Shown here one piece after another: positions 8,237 through 16,099 of a DNA stretch of 64,000 nt. The stretch is taken from the NCBI RefSeq assembly GCF_003573545.1, contig NZ_QWET01000007.1, positions 124,001 to 188,000 on the forward strand, read 5' to 3'. Source of the DNA: Mariniphaga sediminis. Its GTDB lineage: Bacteria; Bacteroidota; Bacteroidia; Bacteroidales; Prolixibacteraceae. Below the pieces are notes generated by a model. That model saw nothing but the letters and a program-made list of their open reading frames with translations, was not told the origin of the DNA and made no database searches. The translations under genes were made by a program, and so were the position numbers. Each line of letters starts with the position of its first letter. The first letter of the stretch is position 1.

Positions 8237-8761
8237 CTAGCAGTTGTTTTTCCCATTTTCAGGATACTTTTCAAATGCTAATTTTTCAATTTCTTCTTCT
8301 GGCAATCCTTTTTCTTTTAACTCTCTGTAATATGTTGCCCTGAGTCCAGCTAAGTCATCGAACGGATGACTTTCTAGAATTTGCAAATGCTCCTCATGCT
8401 CTTTTCTACTCCAATTTTCGTTAAGAACAGAAAGAAGTTCTATTTGCTTGTCAAAGGCTATTCTTCTGCAATCTTTGTCCTCAATTCTATTTTTTAGTTC
8501 ATATTTAAAAGCCATTGAGGTGGTAATACCTGAAAAAATCCAGTATAAAAGTTCATCAAGATTTTCAGTTGTTCTTCTTTCAAATTCTGCTCCTCTCTCA
8601 ATTAGCACATAATGAAGTCTCCCTTGTTTGTCTATTTCAATAAGTGGTAGCGCGTCTCCAGATGAGAATCTATGTGTCGGTAACAAATTGGCAGGTGCAT
8701 CAATCTTTTTCGCCAATTCTTCGACTTTTTTTCTAATATGTCGATACCCAATTTTTGCCAT
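8237..8761 (-). CDS. Imm63-family immunity protein
   Basis: A 174-residue soluble protein. The core YVLIERGAEFERRTTENLDE, then LLYWIFSGIT, then DKDCRRIAFDKQIELL and a Trp about eight residues on, matches the Imm63 family of predicted immunity proteins that protect against polymorphic toxins. No toxin gene is next to it. It starts one base after the stop of the barstar gene, so the two are almost certainly cotranscribed and perhaps translationally coupled. The target toxin is unknown. The stop TAG at 8239-8237 lies beside a diverged attC-like leader. Confidence 0.75.
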   Translation of the reverse strand: MAKIGYRHIRKKVEELAKKIDAPANLLPTHRFSSGDALPLIEIDKQGRLHYVLIERGAEFERRTTENLDELLYWIFSGITTSMAFKYELKNRIEDKDCRRIAFDKQIELLSVLNENWSRKEHEEHLQILESHPFDDLAGLRATYYRELKEKGLPEEEIEKLAFEKYPENGKNNC

Positions 8762-8762
8762 T

Positions 8763-9065
8763 TTAATCTATTATTTGAAATTCAATATGGTCATGTTTTC
8801 TTATTATGCCTGTCAATACCGAAATAAGTTCATCGCCCAAATTTTTCCTGCTTTTTGTAAAGTTTGTCCAGATAAGTTTTAGTGTTTCATTGTAACTGAA
8901 AACTCCAAAATCTCCACATAGAATATCATTAAAAGCGTCCAGGTTATGACCCGTTTTAACGTTTATATCTTTTGTTAGAACTCTGTCCACCTCGTCATAG
9001 AATGTTTCAAGGTCAGAAAAATTATCTCCGTCAATTATTGCAATTTTCTGTTCCATTTGCTTCAT
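8763..9065 (-). CDS. barstar-family ribonuclease inhibitor
   Basis: A 100-residue acidic protein. IDGDNFSDLETFYDEVDRVL followed by GHNLDAFNDILCGDFG is the barstar signature (a helix supplying the Asp/Gly segment that plugs the barnase active site). No barnase-like RNase gene is visible nearby, so it is an orphan immunity gene. Its 5' end overlaps the 3' end of the serine hydrolase gene by 35 bp, and Imm63 follows by one base: a tight three-gene cassette. A start at 9056 (MEQKIAI) is also possible. Confidence 0.85.
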   Translation of the reverse strand: MKQMEQKIAIIDGDNFSDLETFYDEVDRVLTKDINVKTGHNLDAFNDILCGDFGVFSYNETLKLIWTNFTKSRKNLGDELISVLTGIIRKHDHIEFQIID

Positions 9066-10524
9066 TTAGAATAACCGATAACGGCTTGTTATTTATTTGT
9101 TCGTCATCAATTTTTATAAATCTAATAATATTTCCTCTCTTTTGTTTTATCAAGAGTTCTTCAATTTTTCCGCTTCCATTCCTTTCAAAAATGAAGTCTC
9201 CTAAGAGTAGTTTTGAAGAATTAAATTCGTCAGGTTTACCTTCAATTGGTTTAAGAAGTATTTTCTCAATTGAATTTTCTGCGAATAAAGAATCTGTTTG
9301 TTCGTGGATTCGGTAGGTTATTAAAAGTTCAGTATTTAAATATATTCCATTGAAATCATTTAAGCCTTTCTGATAAACCAACTTTGTATTATCCTCTTTT
9401 TTTTCGGATTCTTCTCTGAATAAATTTTTGTATTTATTTATTTGTTCTCTTGGGACAGAGTCTTTTACAAACATTTCAGCAACAGAAAATGCGGAGCGCA
9501 TAATATAACTTGAACCTGAATTGCTCAGTAAAACCAAACCAATATTGTGTTCTGGATACAATATTGTTAGATTTCTAAAACCCTGAAATACACCATCGTG
9601 CCAGTAACAATCATTTCCTCTTTTCATTAAACCATAAGCGTAAGGCACTTCTTTTCCAGTATTCAGGGTATCTGTTTCTAGCATTTGAATGATTAATGGA
9701 TTTTTTCTAGAGTATTCGGATAATAAATATTTTGTCCAAGTAGTCATATCGATAAGATTGGAGTAGACAGAGCCTGTTCCTTGAGGGCTTATGTTATCAC
9801 TTGTTCGGTTATACCTGTAATTTTCATACAAATATCCGTAAGCTCTATTATTTATCAGGTCTGCACTGCTTCTTTGGAAAACAGTTTCAGTCAGACCTGC
9901 TGGCTTAAATACATTTTGGTTTATCCAGTCAAAATAACTTGTGTCAGTCACGTTAGTTATTAATTGTCCTAGCAAAACATAATTTGATGAGCAATATTGA
10001 AATTTATTACCTGTCAGAAAATTCAGATTCGATTGACTCTTGATTATTTTGTAGATATTTTGATGTGTTGCAACATTGTTGAAAGTTTGTCCAGATGCAA
10101 GAAATATATACGGCCAATCCCAAATTCCACTAGTATGATGGATTAAATTTCTAACCTGTATAGATTCCCAAAGTTTATTCTCATTTTGAATATAATTTGC
10201 AACTTCAAGACTTGGATTAATCCTTTTTTCTTGGATTAATTTTGAAATACCATAGCCAGTAAATTGTTTCGACACCGAAGCTAAACCAAAGAGAGTTGAA
10301 CTTGTAATTGGTATCTTATGCTCTAAGTCAGATAATCCAAAACAATTCTGGTAAACAATCTTTCCCTCTTTCACAACAGCAATTGCACAACCAGGTCTTT
10401 CCGATTCATTAAATACAGAATATAGACTATCTATTATTACATCATAATTCTTAATGGAATTCTGCGCACTTAAACCAATTGTAAGAAGAGAAAAGAGAAT
10501 CAGTAATTTCAGTTTTGCTATCAT
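9031..10524 (-). CDS. serine hydrolase, beta-lactamase/class C family
   Basis: A 497-residue exported protein. A signal peptide (MIAKLKLLILFSLLTIGLSA) precedes a PBP4*/AmpC-type domain: the catalytic S-x-x-K as SVSK in GLASVSKQFTG near residue 84, the Tyr motif as YCSSNYVLLG near 177, and a WHDG segment near 308 in the place of the KTG/HxG box. The C-terminal 130 residues form an extra domain common in this group. Members act as D-aminopeptidases, esterases or DD-peptidases rather than true lactamases. It leads the operon with the barstar and Imm63 genes; a functional link to them is not evident. Confidence 0.88.
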   Translation of the reverse strand: MIAKLKLLILFSLLTIGLSAQNSIKNYDVIIDSLYSVFNESERPGCAIAVVKEGKIVYQNCFGLSDLEHKIPITSSTLFGLASVSKQFTGYGISKLIQEKRINPSLEVANYIQNENKLWESIQVRNLIHHTSGIWDWPYIFLASGQTFNNVATHQNIYKIIKSQSNLNFLTGNKFQYCSSNYVLLGQLITNVTDTSYFDWINQNVFKPAGLTETVFQRSSADLINNRAYGYLYENYRYNRTSDNISPQGTGSVYSNLIDMTTWTKYLLSEYSRKNPLIIQMLETDTLNTGKEVPYAYGLMKRGNDCYWHDGVFQGFRNLTILYPEHNIGLVLLSNSGSSYIMRSAFSVAEMFVKDSVPREQINKYKNLFREESEKKEDNTKLVYQKGLNDFNGIYLNTELLITYRIHEQTDSLFAENSIEKILLKPIEGKPDEFNSSKLLLGDFIFERNGSGKIEELLIKQKRGNIIRFIKIDDEQINNKPLSVILNEANGTENCNN

Positions 10525-10553
10525 TTTCGTTGTCTTGTCTTCAATAATAAACG

Positions 10554-10793
10554 CTAACGGCAGTCTGTCTAAAAAGTAAAATTAAGCCGCCGAGATTTCA
10601 ATATTTCATTCTTTTCAAAGTTAGTTACCCGAATAATTACTCCTTATAAAAGGTTTTTAGACAGTTTGACGGTCACTTGTAAGTTGTCGTTGCGGATTTC
10701 GGCGCGCGTTCCTGTCCGAAGGACACGGAACTACGAAACGAGAATCCGCAGTTGGCGAACCAGCGAACCCCGCCCTGCAATGTGTTCTTTGTT
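10554..10793 (-). repeat. attC-like site interrupted by a MITE
   Basis: The site begins GCTAACGG at 10553-10560, is broken by 108 bp plus a 4 bp target duplication, and resumes at 10669 as ACGGTCACTTGTAAGTTGTC. It then runs through TGCGGATTTCGG, a CGTGTCC-type loop, ATCCGCAGTTGG and CCCCGCCCTGCAATG to GTTACC at 10791. Removing the insert restores the sequence seen at 17.1 kb. Confidence 0.75.
10561..10668. mobile_element. 108 bp MITE inserted in an attC site
   Basis: Ends read CAGTCTGTCTAAAAA and, inverted, CAAACTGTCTAAAAA, i.e. 15 bp terminal inverted repeats with two mismatches. ACGG is duplicated on both sides (10557-10560 and 10669-10672). There is no reading frame inside, so it must have moved with a transposase supplied elsewhere. 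No parental insertion sequence is in the window. Confidence 0.75.
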
Positions 10794-10801
10794 ACCATTA
10801 G

Positions 10802-11353
10802 TTATTTATAATATTTTTCCCAGATTTCATCCAATTCTTTTCCTGTCCGTCCATATTTCTTAATATAGTATGCTGCACCTTTATACCTTGCTTTAATATC
10901 TTCTCTTTCCTCATAAACATTGGAATAAGATTCTATAATTGGTTTATCTAACAATATTTTGGAGTATTTAAATTTGTTTTCCCCTTCTAAAGTTACGAGT
11001 GTTTTATATTTCAGTCCAATTATTGCTTTTTCAAAGTCTTCGCTGTCAAAGTCAAATGATTGACTCTCTAGTTTTATTATGCTGTCATTATATTGGATAT
11101 CAATAACCAGAAAATAGTGGTGGATTCTGTTACTCTCAGTCTCATATTTATAAGTTAATCTGCATTCAACTTCTGTTCCGTATTTTTTTATCGTTTCTCG
11201 TGCATTCTCTCTTGACTTATCTGCAATTTGTCCTAAATATGAAATTCCAATAATCATTGCAATGGCAATAATAGAAAGTATTATTCCGGCAGATTTCATA
11301 GAGATTTTTGGCGAATTTTTCTTGTTATTATTTAACTTTTTCTTAGTCGTCAT
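10802..11353 (-). CDS. small membrane-anchored protein, unknown
   Basis: A 183-residue protein. A Lys/Asn-rich cytoplasmic N-terminus (1-18) is followed by one membrane helix (about 20-42, AGIILSIIAIAMIIGISYLG) and a 140-residue charged domain, predicted outside the membrane, with beta-rich and then helical character ending in a Tyr/Lys-rich tail. No family recognised. It lies 45 bp downstream of the Fic gene and just before an attC site, so both genes probably form one cassette. Confidence 0.65.
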   Translation of the reverse strand: MTTKKKLNNNKKNSPKISMKSAGIILSIIAIAMIIGISYLGQIADKSRENARETIKKYGTEVECRLTYKYETESNRIHHYFLVIDIQYNDSIIKLESQSFDFDSEDFEKAIIGLKYKTLVTLEGENKFKYSKILLDKPIIESYSNVYEEREDIKARYKGAAYYIKKYGRTGKELDEIWEKYYK

Positions 11354-11398
11354 ATCAGTTAAATCTGGTTTTTGTTACAGACTGGGTTTTAATTTTTA

Positions 11399-12520
11399 CT
11401 ATTCTATATCTACCAATTCATAACTTGTACTTCGTCCGCCTCCTTCAGTTTTTCTCAAAATATTTTTATTTATTAAGTCCTGAATATCTCTCAAAGCAGT
11501 ATCTGTTGAGCATTTGGTAATTTTTGCCCATTTCGATGAAGTCAATTTTCCATCAAATCCATCAAGTAATTTATTAAGAAGTAATTTTTGCCTGTCATTC
11601 TGAAGTTTCGTTGCATTTAAATTCCAGAATTTGTGTTTGTAAATTACTTTCCCCAGAACTTGGTTTGAAGAATTTAGCGCATTGAATAAGCACATTAAAA
11701 ACCATTCCAGCCAATTTGTAATTTCTACAGTTCCTTTTTGTGTTTTTTCAAGATTATTGTAGTACTGCTTCCTTTCTCTGCTTATTTGTGCAGACATGCT
11801 ATAAAATCGTTGTGATATTCCGTCCGACTTTGCTAATTGCATATCAGTTATTGCTCTGGCTATTCTACCATTTCCGTCTTCAAAAGGGTGAATAGTGACA
11901 AACCACAAATGCGCAATTCCTGCTTTAATAACAGGGTCTTGTCCTTCATTTTTGTTGAACCATTCTAAAAATTGGTTTATTTCATTCTCAATAGTTGAAG
12001 CGTCCGGAGCCTGATAGTGAACTTTTTCTTTTCCCAAAGCACCGGAAACGACTTGCATTGGGCCTGTTGAGTCGTCTCTCCAGTTTCCAACAATCATTTT
12101 ATACATTCCACTTCTTCCAGTTGGGAATAGGGCAGCATGCCAATCAAAAAGTCTTTCTTTTGTTAGTGGTAGAGAATAATTTTGTGTGGCATCCAACATC
12201 ATTTCTACAACTCCTTCAACATCTCTGTCGGATGGAATTAATCCTGAAATTTCCATTCCCAGACGACGAGCCAACGATGAGCGCACTTGCTCCCGATCTA
12301 AAATTTCTCCCTCAATTTCGTTTGATTTTATAACATCAAGAGTCAATGTTTCTAGTGTTGCTTCATTTCTAAGATCAAAACCCAGTGATTCCATTTTACC
12401 CACAAGCTTTCCTTGTAAGTTTCTTACTTTTCCTAACAACGAGAGCAGTTTTTCATTGTCCCATTTAAAGTTAGCCCAACCTTCTTTTTGATATATGTAA
12501 ATTTTTATTCTCCGCAACAT
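11399..12520 (-). CDS. Fic-family protein with DUF4172 N-terminus and winged helix
   Basis: Predicted AMP-transferase of 373 residues. The N-terminal DUF4172 region (IYIYQKEGWANFKWD, then LQGKLVGKMESLGF) is followed by the inhibitory helix motif S-x-x-x-E-G in KSNEIEGE, which blocks ATP gamma-phosphate binding in class II Fic proteins. The active-site loop HPFEDGNGRIAR near residue 215 is intact. The C-terminal 70 residues look like a winged helix (TKCSTDTALRDIQDLINKNIL), so it may bind DNA. The start at 12520 reads MLRRIKIYIYQ. Its first codons and upstream region hold a duplicated 54 bp unit of TGCGG-type half-sites, a plausible autoregulatory operator. Confidence 0.9.
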   Translation of the reverse strand: MLRRIKIYIYQKEGWANFKWDNEKLLSLLGKVRNLQGKLVGKMESLGFDLRNEATLETLTLDVIKSNEIEGEILDREQVRSSLARRLGMEISGLIPSDRDVEGVVEMMLDATQNYSLPLTKERLFDWHAALFPTGRSGMYKMIVGNWRDDSTGPMQVVSGALGKEKVHYQAPDASTIENEINQFLEWFNKNEGQDPVIKAGIAHLWFVTIHPFEDGNGRIARAITDMQLAKSDGISQRFYSMSAQISRERKQYYNNLEKTQKGTVEITNWLEWFLMCLFNALNSSNQVLGKVIYKHKFWNLNATKLQNDRQKLLLNKLLDGFDGKLTSSKWAKITKCSTDTALRDIQDLINKNILRKTEGGGRSTSYELVDIE

Positions 12521-12612
12521 TTGCGATAAATATACTACTTATTCTCCGCATATTCATTTTAATCGTCGCAGATTATGCGACAAATAAAGATATTAATCGC
12601 CGCATATTGTTT
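12505..12612 (-). promoter_or_regulatory. two 54 bp tandem units of TCCGCA/TCGCA half-sites upstream of fic
   Basis: On the plus strand TTATTCTCCGCA occurs at 12505 and 12539, and TTAATCGTCGCA / TTAATCGCCGCA at 12559 and 12593, so spacings are 34, 20 and 34 bp. In each unit the first half-site is followed by an inverted partner (TTGCGATAAA at 12521, ATGCGACAAA at 12575). Such ordered repeats usually bind a protein; the Fic winged helix is the obvious candidate. Confidence 0.5.
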
Positions 12613-12616
12613 TTTT

Positions 12617-12650
12617 AAACCCCGCCCTGCAATATGTACATTGTTATGGG
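12617..12650 (-). repeat. half attC-like site
   Basis: Only the right arm AACCCCGCCCTGCAATATG plus TACATTGTTATGGGC remains; the left arm is replaced by the fic upstream repeats. Its box GTTATGGGC is perfectly complementary to GCCCATAAC at 13500-13508, the other end of this cassette. Confidence 0.65.
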
Positions 12651-12657
12651 CTGGGTT

Positions 12658-13242
12658 TTATTTTAATCTGTAAGCAATACCTAAACTTAAACATATTGCT
12701 GTCATTTTCTGATTTCCGTCCTCCAACTTCGGATTTGAAATAAAGTAGTCACTACTAATCAATAAACACCATTTTTTTGCAAAATTATAACGAAATGACG
12801 CACCCAAATCAAATGAGATTCTGGTTCCTTCATTTTTTTCATATTCACTTAGGTCAGATGTCGCTGACACAAAACCAATCATTCCCTTCAAATCAAAATC
12901 AAGTTTTTCAATAACAGGAATTGATAACATTGGACCTCCCATCAAACCGCCATAGCTCCATATTGCATCAACTCCATTAATATTGGCAGAATAGGCAGCA
13001 CCAAACCAAGATGCAGAAATTCCAACGTATTGCCCAAAAATGTATCCAAAATTTATTGGGTTAAAATTGATTCCCCATTCAGCAAAACCAGCATTGACAT
13101 TACTAGGTGAATTATCAGCAAAATCACCAATGGGAAACGATGGTCCTAATGAAATACCAATTAAACCTTTTCTATCTAAACTTTGCGCAAATACATTGCC
13201 ACTCAGTACAACTAGGGATAAAATAATAATGAACTTTTTCAT
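12658..13242 (-). CDS. small outer-membrane beta-barrel protein
   Basis: A 194-residue exported protein. Signal peptide MKKFIIILSLVVLSGNVFAQ with cleavage after FAQ. The mature part is made of alternating-hydrophobic strands rich in Gly and aromatics, and it ends SLGIAYRLK, a typical beta-barrel C-terminal strand. Size suggests about eight strands (OmpA/OmpX-like outer membrane protein beta-barrel family). No transport or enzymatic role can be read. It is a single-gene cassette with matching ends and carries the shared 128 bp leader upstream of its start. Confidence 0.75.
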   Translation of the reverse strand: MKKFIIILSLVVLSGNVFAQSLDRKGLIGISLGPSFPIGDFADNSPSNVNAGFAEWGINFNPINFGYIFGQYVGISASWFGAAYSANINGVDAIWSYGGLMGGPMLSIPVIEKLDFDLKGMIGFVSATSDLSEYEKNEGTRISFDLGASFRYNFAKKWCLLISSDYFISNPKLEDGNQKMTAICLSLGIAYRLK

Positions 13243-13372
13243 TCGAATTCGTTTTAGCTTTATAATAGGTTGTCGTCTTGTTATATTATTATTTACTACT
13301 AAAAGTTAATTCTAAGATTTTTTTGATGGTAATTTTTGTTTGTCCGCTTGGGTTACTTCCTTTTTTAACCTT

Positions 13373-13500
13373 CCGACTAACGTCAAAGTTAATCTTTTGA
13401 TTTATTGACATTTAGTTGTTTTGCTTTTTCTCATTAAATAATGGCTAAAAAAAGACGTTAGCAAAAAAACTCAACTGTTTTACAACCAGTAGGAGGATTG
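13373..13500 (-). repeat. cassette leader repeat, copy 1
   Basis: This 128 bp copy differs from the copy at 18061-18188 by a single base (GACATTT versus GATATTT). It is bounded by GACTAACGTC and, inverted, GACGTTAGC, so it is itself attC-shaped. On the minus strand it ends TAACTTTGACGTTAG, containing a TAnnTTTG -7 box (13391-13384). Confidence 0.75.
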
Positions 13501-13505
13501 CCCAT

Positions 13506-13628
13506 AACGGTCACTTGTATGTGGTCGGGCGAGATTTCGAAAAGAAATCCAATCAGACCCGCAGGAAAGTGGGCAATTGGTCTGACCTGTCAGACCGCTA
13601 AAACCCCGCCTGCCATATACAATTTGTT
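13506..13628 (-). repeat. attC-like site
   Basis: Left arm AACGGTCACTTGTATG and right arm GCCATATACAATTTGTT frame an inner palindrome GGTCTGACCTGTCAGACC. The right box GTTAGCGGC pairs with GCCGCCAAC at 14201-14209 (8 of 9). Confidence 0.7.
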
Positions 13629-14145
13629 AGCGGCTGGTGTTATTTTTTTTATTCTTAATCTTTTTCCATTTTTCTTTAATATCTTTTTCACCATCGAAAT
13701 AGTTTACTTGTGAATCGTTTTTAAATATCTCCATTGTTGGTGCAATTAAAATTTTATTCGAATCAGGGTATACTGCAACATCGTATCCAATAAATGTCCT
13801 AACGTCCAGGAATATACAAACCTCACTGGTGTGATTATATAATTGGTGAGCACCCTTTTCCCCTTTCTCGAAGAAGATCAAATCTCCAGTATTTACAATT
13901 TCTAATCCTTGGGGAGTTCTCAATGTTGCAGAACCAGAAATTATCATAAAAAGCTCTTCTGCATACCGATGAAAATGGTAGGGAGCTGAGTATTGGTCGG
14001 GATTTAATTGTCTTAAATCAAAGTTTAAGTTTTCAGGATTAATTCCCTTATTTATTCTTGAAACATCTGTGAAAATCTTGTAATTGTCAGTTTTATTAGG
14101 TGTTTCTTGAAATTCTCTTTGGTCTGATTTCAAAATTTTTGCCAT
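13627..14145 (-). CDS. cupin-domain protein
   Basis: A 172-residue single-domain cupin. The metal-site pattern H-F-H-R-Y-A-E-E at about 56-63 (HFHRYAEELF), a GxxxxxTPxG strand and GDLIFFEKGEKGAHQLYN with the distal His form the two cupin motifs. Such proteins are isomerases, dioxygenases or sugar-binding proteins; the substrate cannot be read. The C-terminal Lys/Asn-rich tail (WKKIKNKKNN) ends at a TAA supplied by the attC recombination box (GCTAAC), so the stop depends on the cassette junction. Its cassette lacks the 128 bp leader. Confidence 0.8.
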   Translation of the reverse strand: MAKILKSDQREFQETPNKTDNYKIFTDVSRINKGINPENLNFDLRQLNPDQYSAPYHFHRYAEELFMIISGSATLRTPQGLEIVNTGDLIFFEKGEKGAHQLYNHTSEVCIFLDVRTFIGYDVAVYPDSNKILIAPTMEIFKNDSQVNYFDGEKDIKEKWKKIKNKKNNTSR

Positions 14146-14206
14146 AATCTAAAATCTTTTTAAAATCAAAACTATCAAGTTGCTTTATCGTTTTCCACTT
14201 GCCGCC

Positions 14207-14329
14207 AACGTGTTTGTATATGAAAAGTTGCGTTTATTTACACGCAACTTTTCGGTTTAATTCGGATCATAAATATATGAAAAAGCGAATGGATTAAGTA
14301 TTTGTCAGCCATTTTTTATATACGTTGTT
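14207..14329 (-). repeat. attC-like site with internal perfect hairpin
   Basis: Outer arms (TGTATATGAAAA and TTTTTTATATACG) carry AAC and GTT edges. Inside, GAAAAGTTGCG and CGCAACTTTTC form a perfect 11 bp stem at 14222-14253. The right box GTTAGCTGC matches GCCGCTAAC at 17102-17110 at 8 of 9 positions. Confidence 0.65.
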
Positions 14330-14359
14330 AGCTGCTGTGCTTTCGGTGAACATTGTTAA

Positions 14360-15283
14360 TCAGCAACAACCTGTTTCTCCGCTTGATTCCGTTCCGCAAC
14401 AACTTGCTTTTTCAGATGTAGTATTTTTTTCGCTTCCACAACATCCACTATCGGTCGTTTCGCAACAGCTACCTTCGTCTAATTTGTCCGCATAGATTGT
14501 TACGCTATAAATTCCTGAACCTGATTGTTTAAATTTATCCAATTCTTCTTGATTTAGGTATTTTAACAACAAGTCGTTTGGTAAGTCTATTTTTCGTTCT
14601 GTTTTAATTTGGATATTCTTAAATCCTGCCGATTTAATAATTCCTAAATATTCGCCTTTTTCACTTGCTCCTGCCACGCAACCTGAATATAACTCTGCTG
14701 CCTCCAAAATTCCTTTTGGAAGTGAACCAATATAAACAATATCGGAAATACTAAAATGCCCACCTGTTTTTAAAGTTCTGAAAACTTCGTTAAATGCTTT
14801 TGTCTTGTTAGGTACAAGGTTCATAACACAATTACTTATTACCACATCTGCTACGGAACTTGTAATATTCTGCATATCTTCGATTTCACCTAATACAAAT
14901 TCTACATTTTGATAGCCCAATTTTTGAGTGTTCTGCAAGGCTTTTATAACCATTTCGGGTGTCATATCAATCCCAATTACCTTTCCAGTTTCGCCTACAA
15001 TCCTACGAGCAATAAATGCATCATTTCCAGCACCAGAACCAAGGTCGATAACTGTGTCGCCTTCGTTAATATTTGCGATTTCCGTTGGAAGTCCACAACC
15101 CAATGATAAGTCTGAGTCTTTTTCATAGCCTTCTATGTTTTCATAGTTTTCAGCCATTGAAGTGCTAAACTCGTCTGTGGTGCAACATTCTGAATCTGTA
15201 GAACAGCAACCTACTTGAATATTGCCTTTCGCAATGTTTCCATAGGATTTTCTGATTTCTTCTTTAATTGTTTCTGTATACAT
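14360..15283 (-). CDS. arsM: arsenite S-adenosylmethionine methyltransferase
   Basis: Methylates As(III) with SAM to volatile or less toxic methylarsenicals in the cytoplasm. 307 residues. SAM-binding motif I is VIDLGSGAGNDAF near residue 78. The three conserved As(III)-binding Cys are present: LGCGLP near 63, ISNCVMN near 151 and YSGCVAG near 202. The Cys-pair-rich N-terminus (CCSTDSECC) and C-terminus (four further Cys pairs) may capture or hand over arsenic. It is the last gene of an operon with a SigZ-like sigma factor, a Cys-rich exported peptide and a PIG-L deacetylase, all in one cassette about 2.9 kb long. No arsR, arsB or arsC is in the window. Confidence 0.93.
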   Translation of the reverse strand: MYTETIKEEIRKSYGNIAKGNIQVGCCSTDSECCTTDEFSTSMAENYENIEGYEKDSDLSLGCGLPTEIANINEGDTVIDLGSGAGNDAFIARRIVGETGKVIGIDMTPEMVIKALQNTQKLGYQNVEFVLGEIEDMQNITSSVADVVISNCVMNLVPNKTKAFNEVFRTLKTGGHFSISDIVYIGSLPKGILEAAELYSGCVAGASEKGEYLGIIKSAGFKNIQIKTERKIDLPNDLLLKYLNQEELDKFKQSGSGIYSVTIYADKLDEGSCCETTDSGCCGSEKNTTSEKASCCGTESSGETGCC

Positions 15284-15295
15284 TCTTTTTGAAAT

Positions 15296-16015
15296 TTAAT
15301 TGTTTATTAATTCGGTTATTGATGAAAGCATTTTTGGATGCGTTTCATTTTCTAATTCAAAATAAGTTTTATCTCCAATTCTGTCAATTACATTAGTGGT
15401 CTTGACCATTTCTTGGTAGGTGTCGTAACAAAGCAAGGCCTCTTTCATTTTTTGAATATTGGCATTGCCCAATTTTTCGGTTACCATAATATCCTCTTTT
15501 TTCGTCCAAGTAACTCTTGGTATTCCGCCTTCAAAGAACATAGGAAGTCCAGTATCTATAACGGTGAAATATGCAAGTCGTTTCCAAAATTGTAATGTAT
15601 CTTTTTTGCCGAAAAAAAGCCTTTTGATGATATGATGCAGTGCAATATGGTCGTGATGTCCACTTCCACCGTGAACAGGATAGGTGATGACTACACTGGG
15701 TTGGTAGTGCTGCAACCAATTTAATATTTCGATTTCAAGATGAAAAGGATTGACTTTTGCAAGTCCACCATCTTGGTAATCTAAAATGGTCATTTCTGAA
15801 ATGCCTAAAGTCTTTTGCACTTTTTGCATTTCTTTTTCTCTTACTGCTCCCATTTCAGAAATGGACAAACCAAGGTTGTGTCTTACTTTGGTAGCTCCTC
15901 CTTTTGTAAGTGTCAGAAGAATAACCTCGTTTCCTTCTTTAATCTGTTTGTCGATTGCTCCAGCTGGTCCAAATGATTCGTCATCAGGATGTGGAACGAT
16001 GTACATGATTTCCAT
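15296..16015 (-). CDS. PIG-L/LmbE-family deacetylase
   Basis: A 239-residue protein. The zinc-site motif PHPDDE lies at residues 8-13 when started at the ATG 16015, the position usual for the family; an in-frame ATG at 16048 would add 11 residues. GGSGHHDH near 120 supplies the later His ligand. Members remove N-acetyl groups from GlcNAc conjugates (BshB, MshB, LmbE-like). In this arsenic-linked operon a role in a low-molecular-weight thiol such as bacillithiol is possible but not shown. It ends 12 bp before arsM. Confidence 0.88.
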   Translation of the reverse strand: MEIMYIVPHPDDESFGPAGAIDKQIKEGNEVILLTLTKGGATKVRHNLGLSISEMGAVREKEMQKVQKTLGISEMTILDYQDGGLAKVNPFHLEIEILNWLQHYQPSVVITYPVHGGSGHHDHIALHHIIKRLFFGKKDTLQFWKRLAYFTVIDTGLPMFFEGGIPRVTWTKKEDIMVTEKLGNANIQKMKEALLCYDTYQEMVKTTNVIDRIGDKTYFELENETHPKMLSSITELINN

Positions 16016-16069
16016 ATTGTCTTTTGATTTGTTTATATAAACACGCAAAACGGTTAAAAAAGACGCAAA

Positions 16070-16093
16070 AAAAAGCGAGCTACGGCTCGCTTT
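16070..16093 (-). terminator. rho-independent terminator after the Cys-rich peptide gene
   Basis: On the minus strand AGCGAGCC-GTA-GCTCGCT is followed by a run of T, directly after the stop at 16100. It would attenuate transcription between the sigma-factor/peptide pair and the deacetylase/arsM pair. Confidence 0.75.
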
Positions 16094-16099
16094 AGAAAA

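Noticed and set aside
10666-10863. Plus-strand frame giving an Arg-rich 65-residue peptide similar to one at 18186-18377
   Set aside because: Both are translations of the conserved attC palindrome; the similarity is at DNA level and other sites break the frame.
13373-13507. 128 bp leader as a normal separate inserted cassette
   Set aside because: A cassette inserted at the attC would leave its own constant box beside that attC; instead the box next to the attC is variable and matches the gene cassette, so the leader lies inside the cassette.
13498-13713. Plus-strand 71-codon frame across an attC and into the cupin gene
   Set aside because: It covers the attC stem and the antisense of the cupin gene; no start signal or family.
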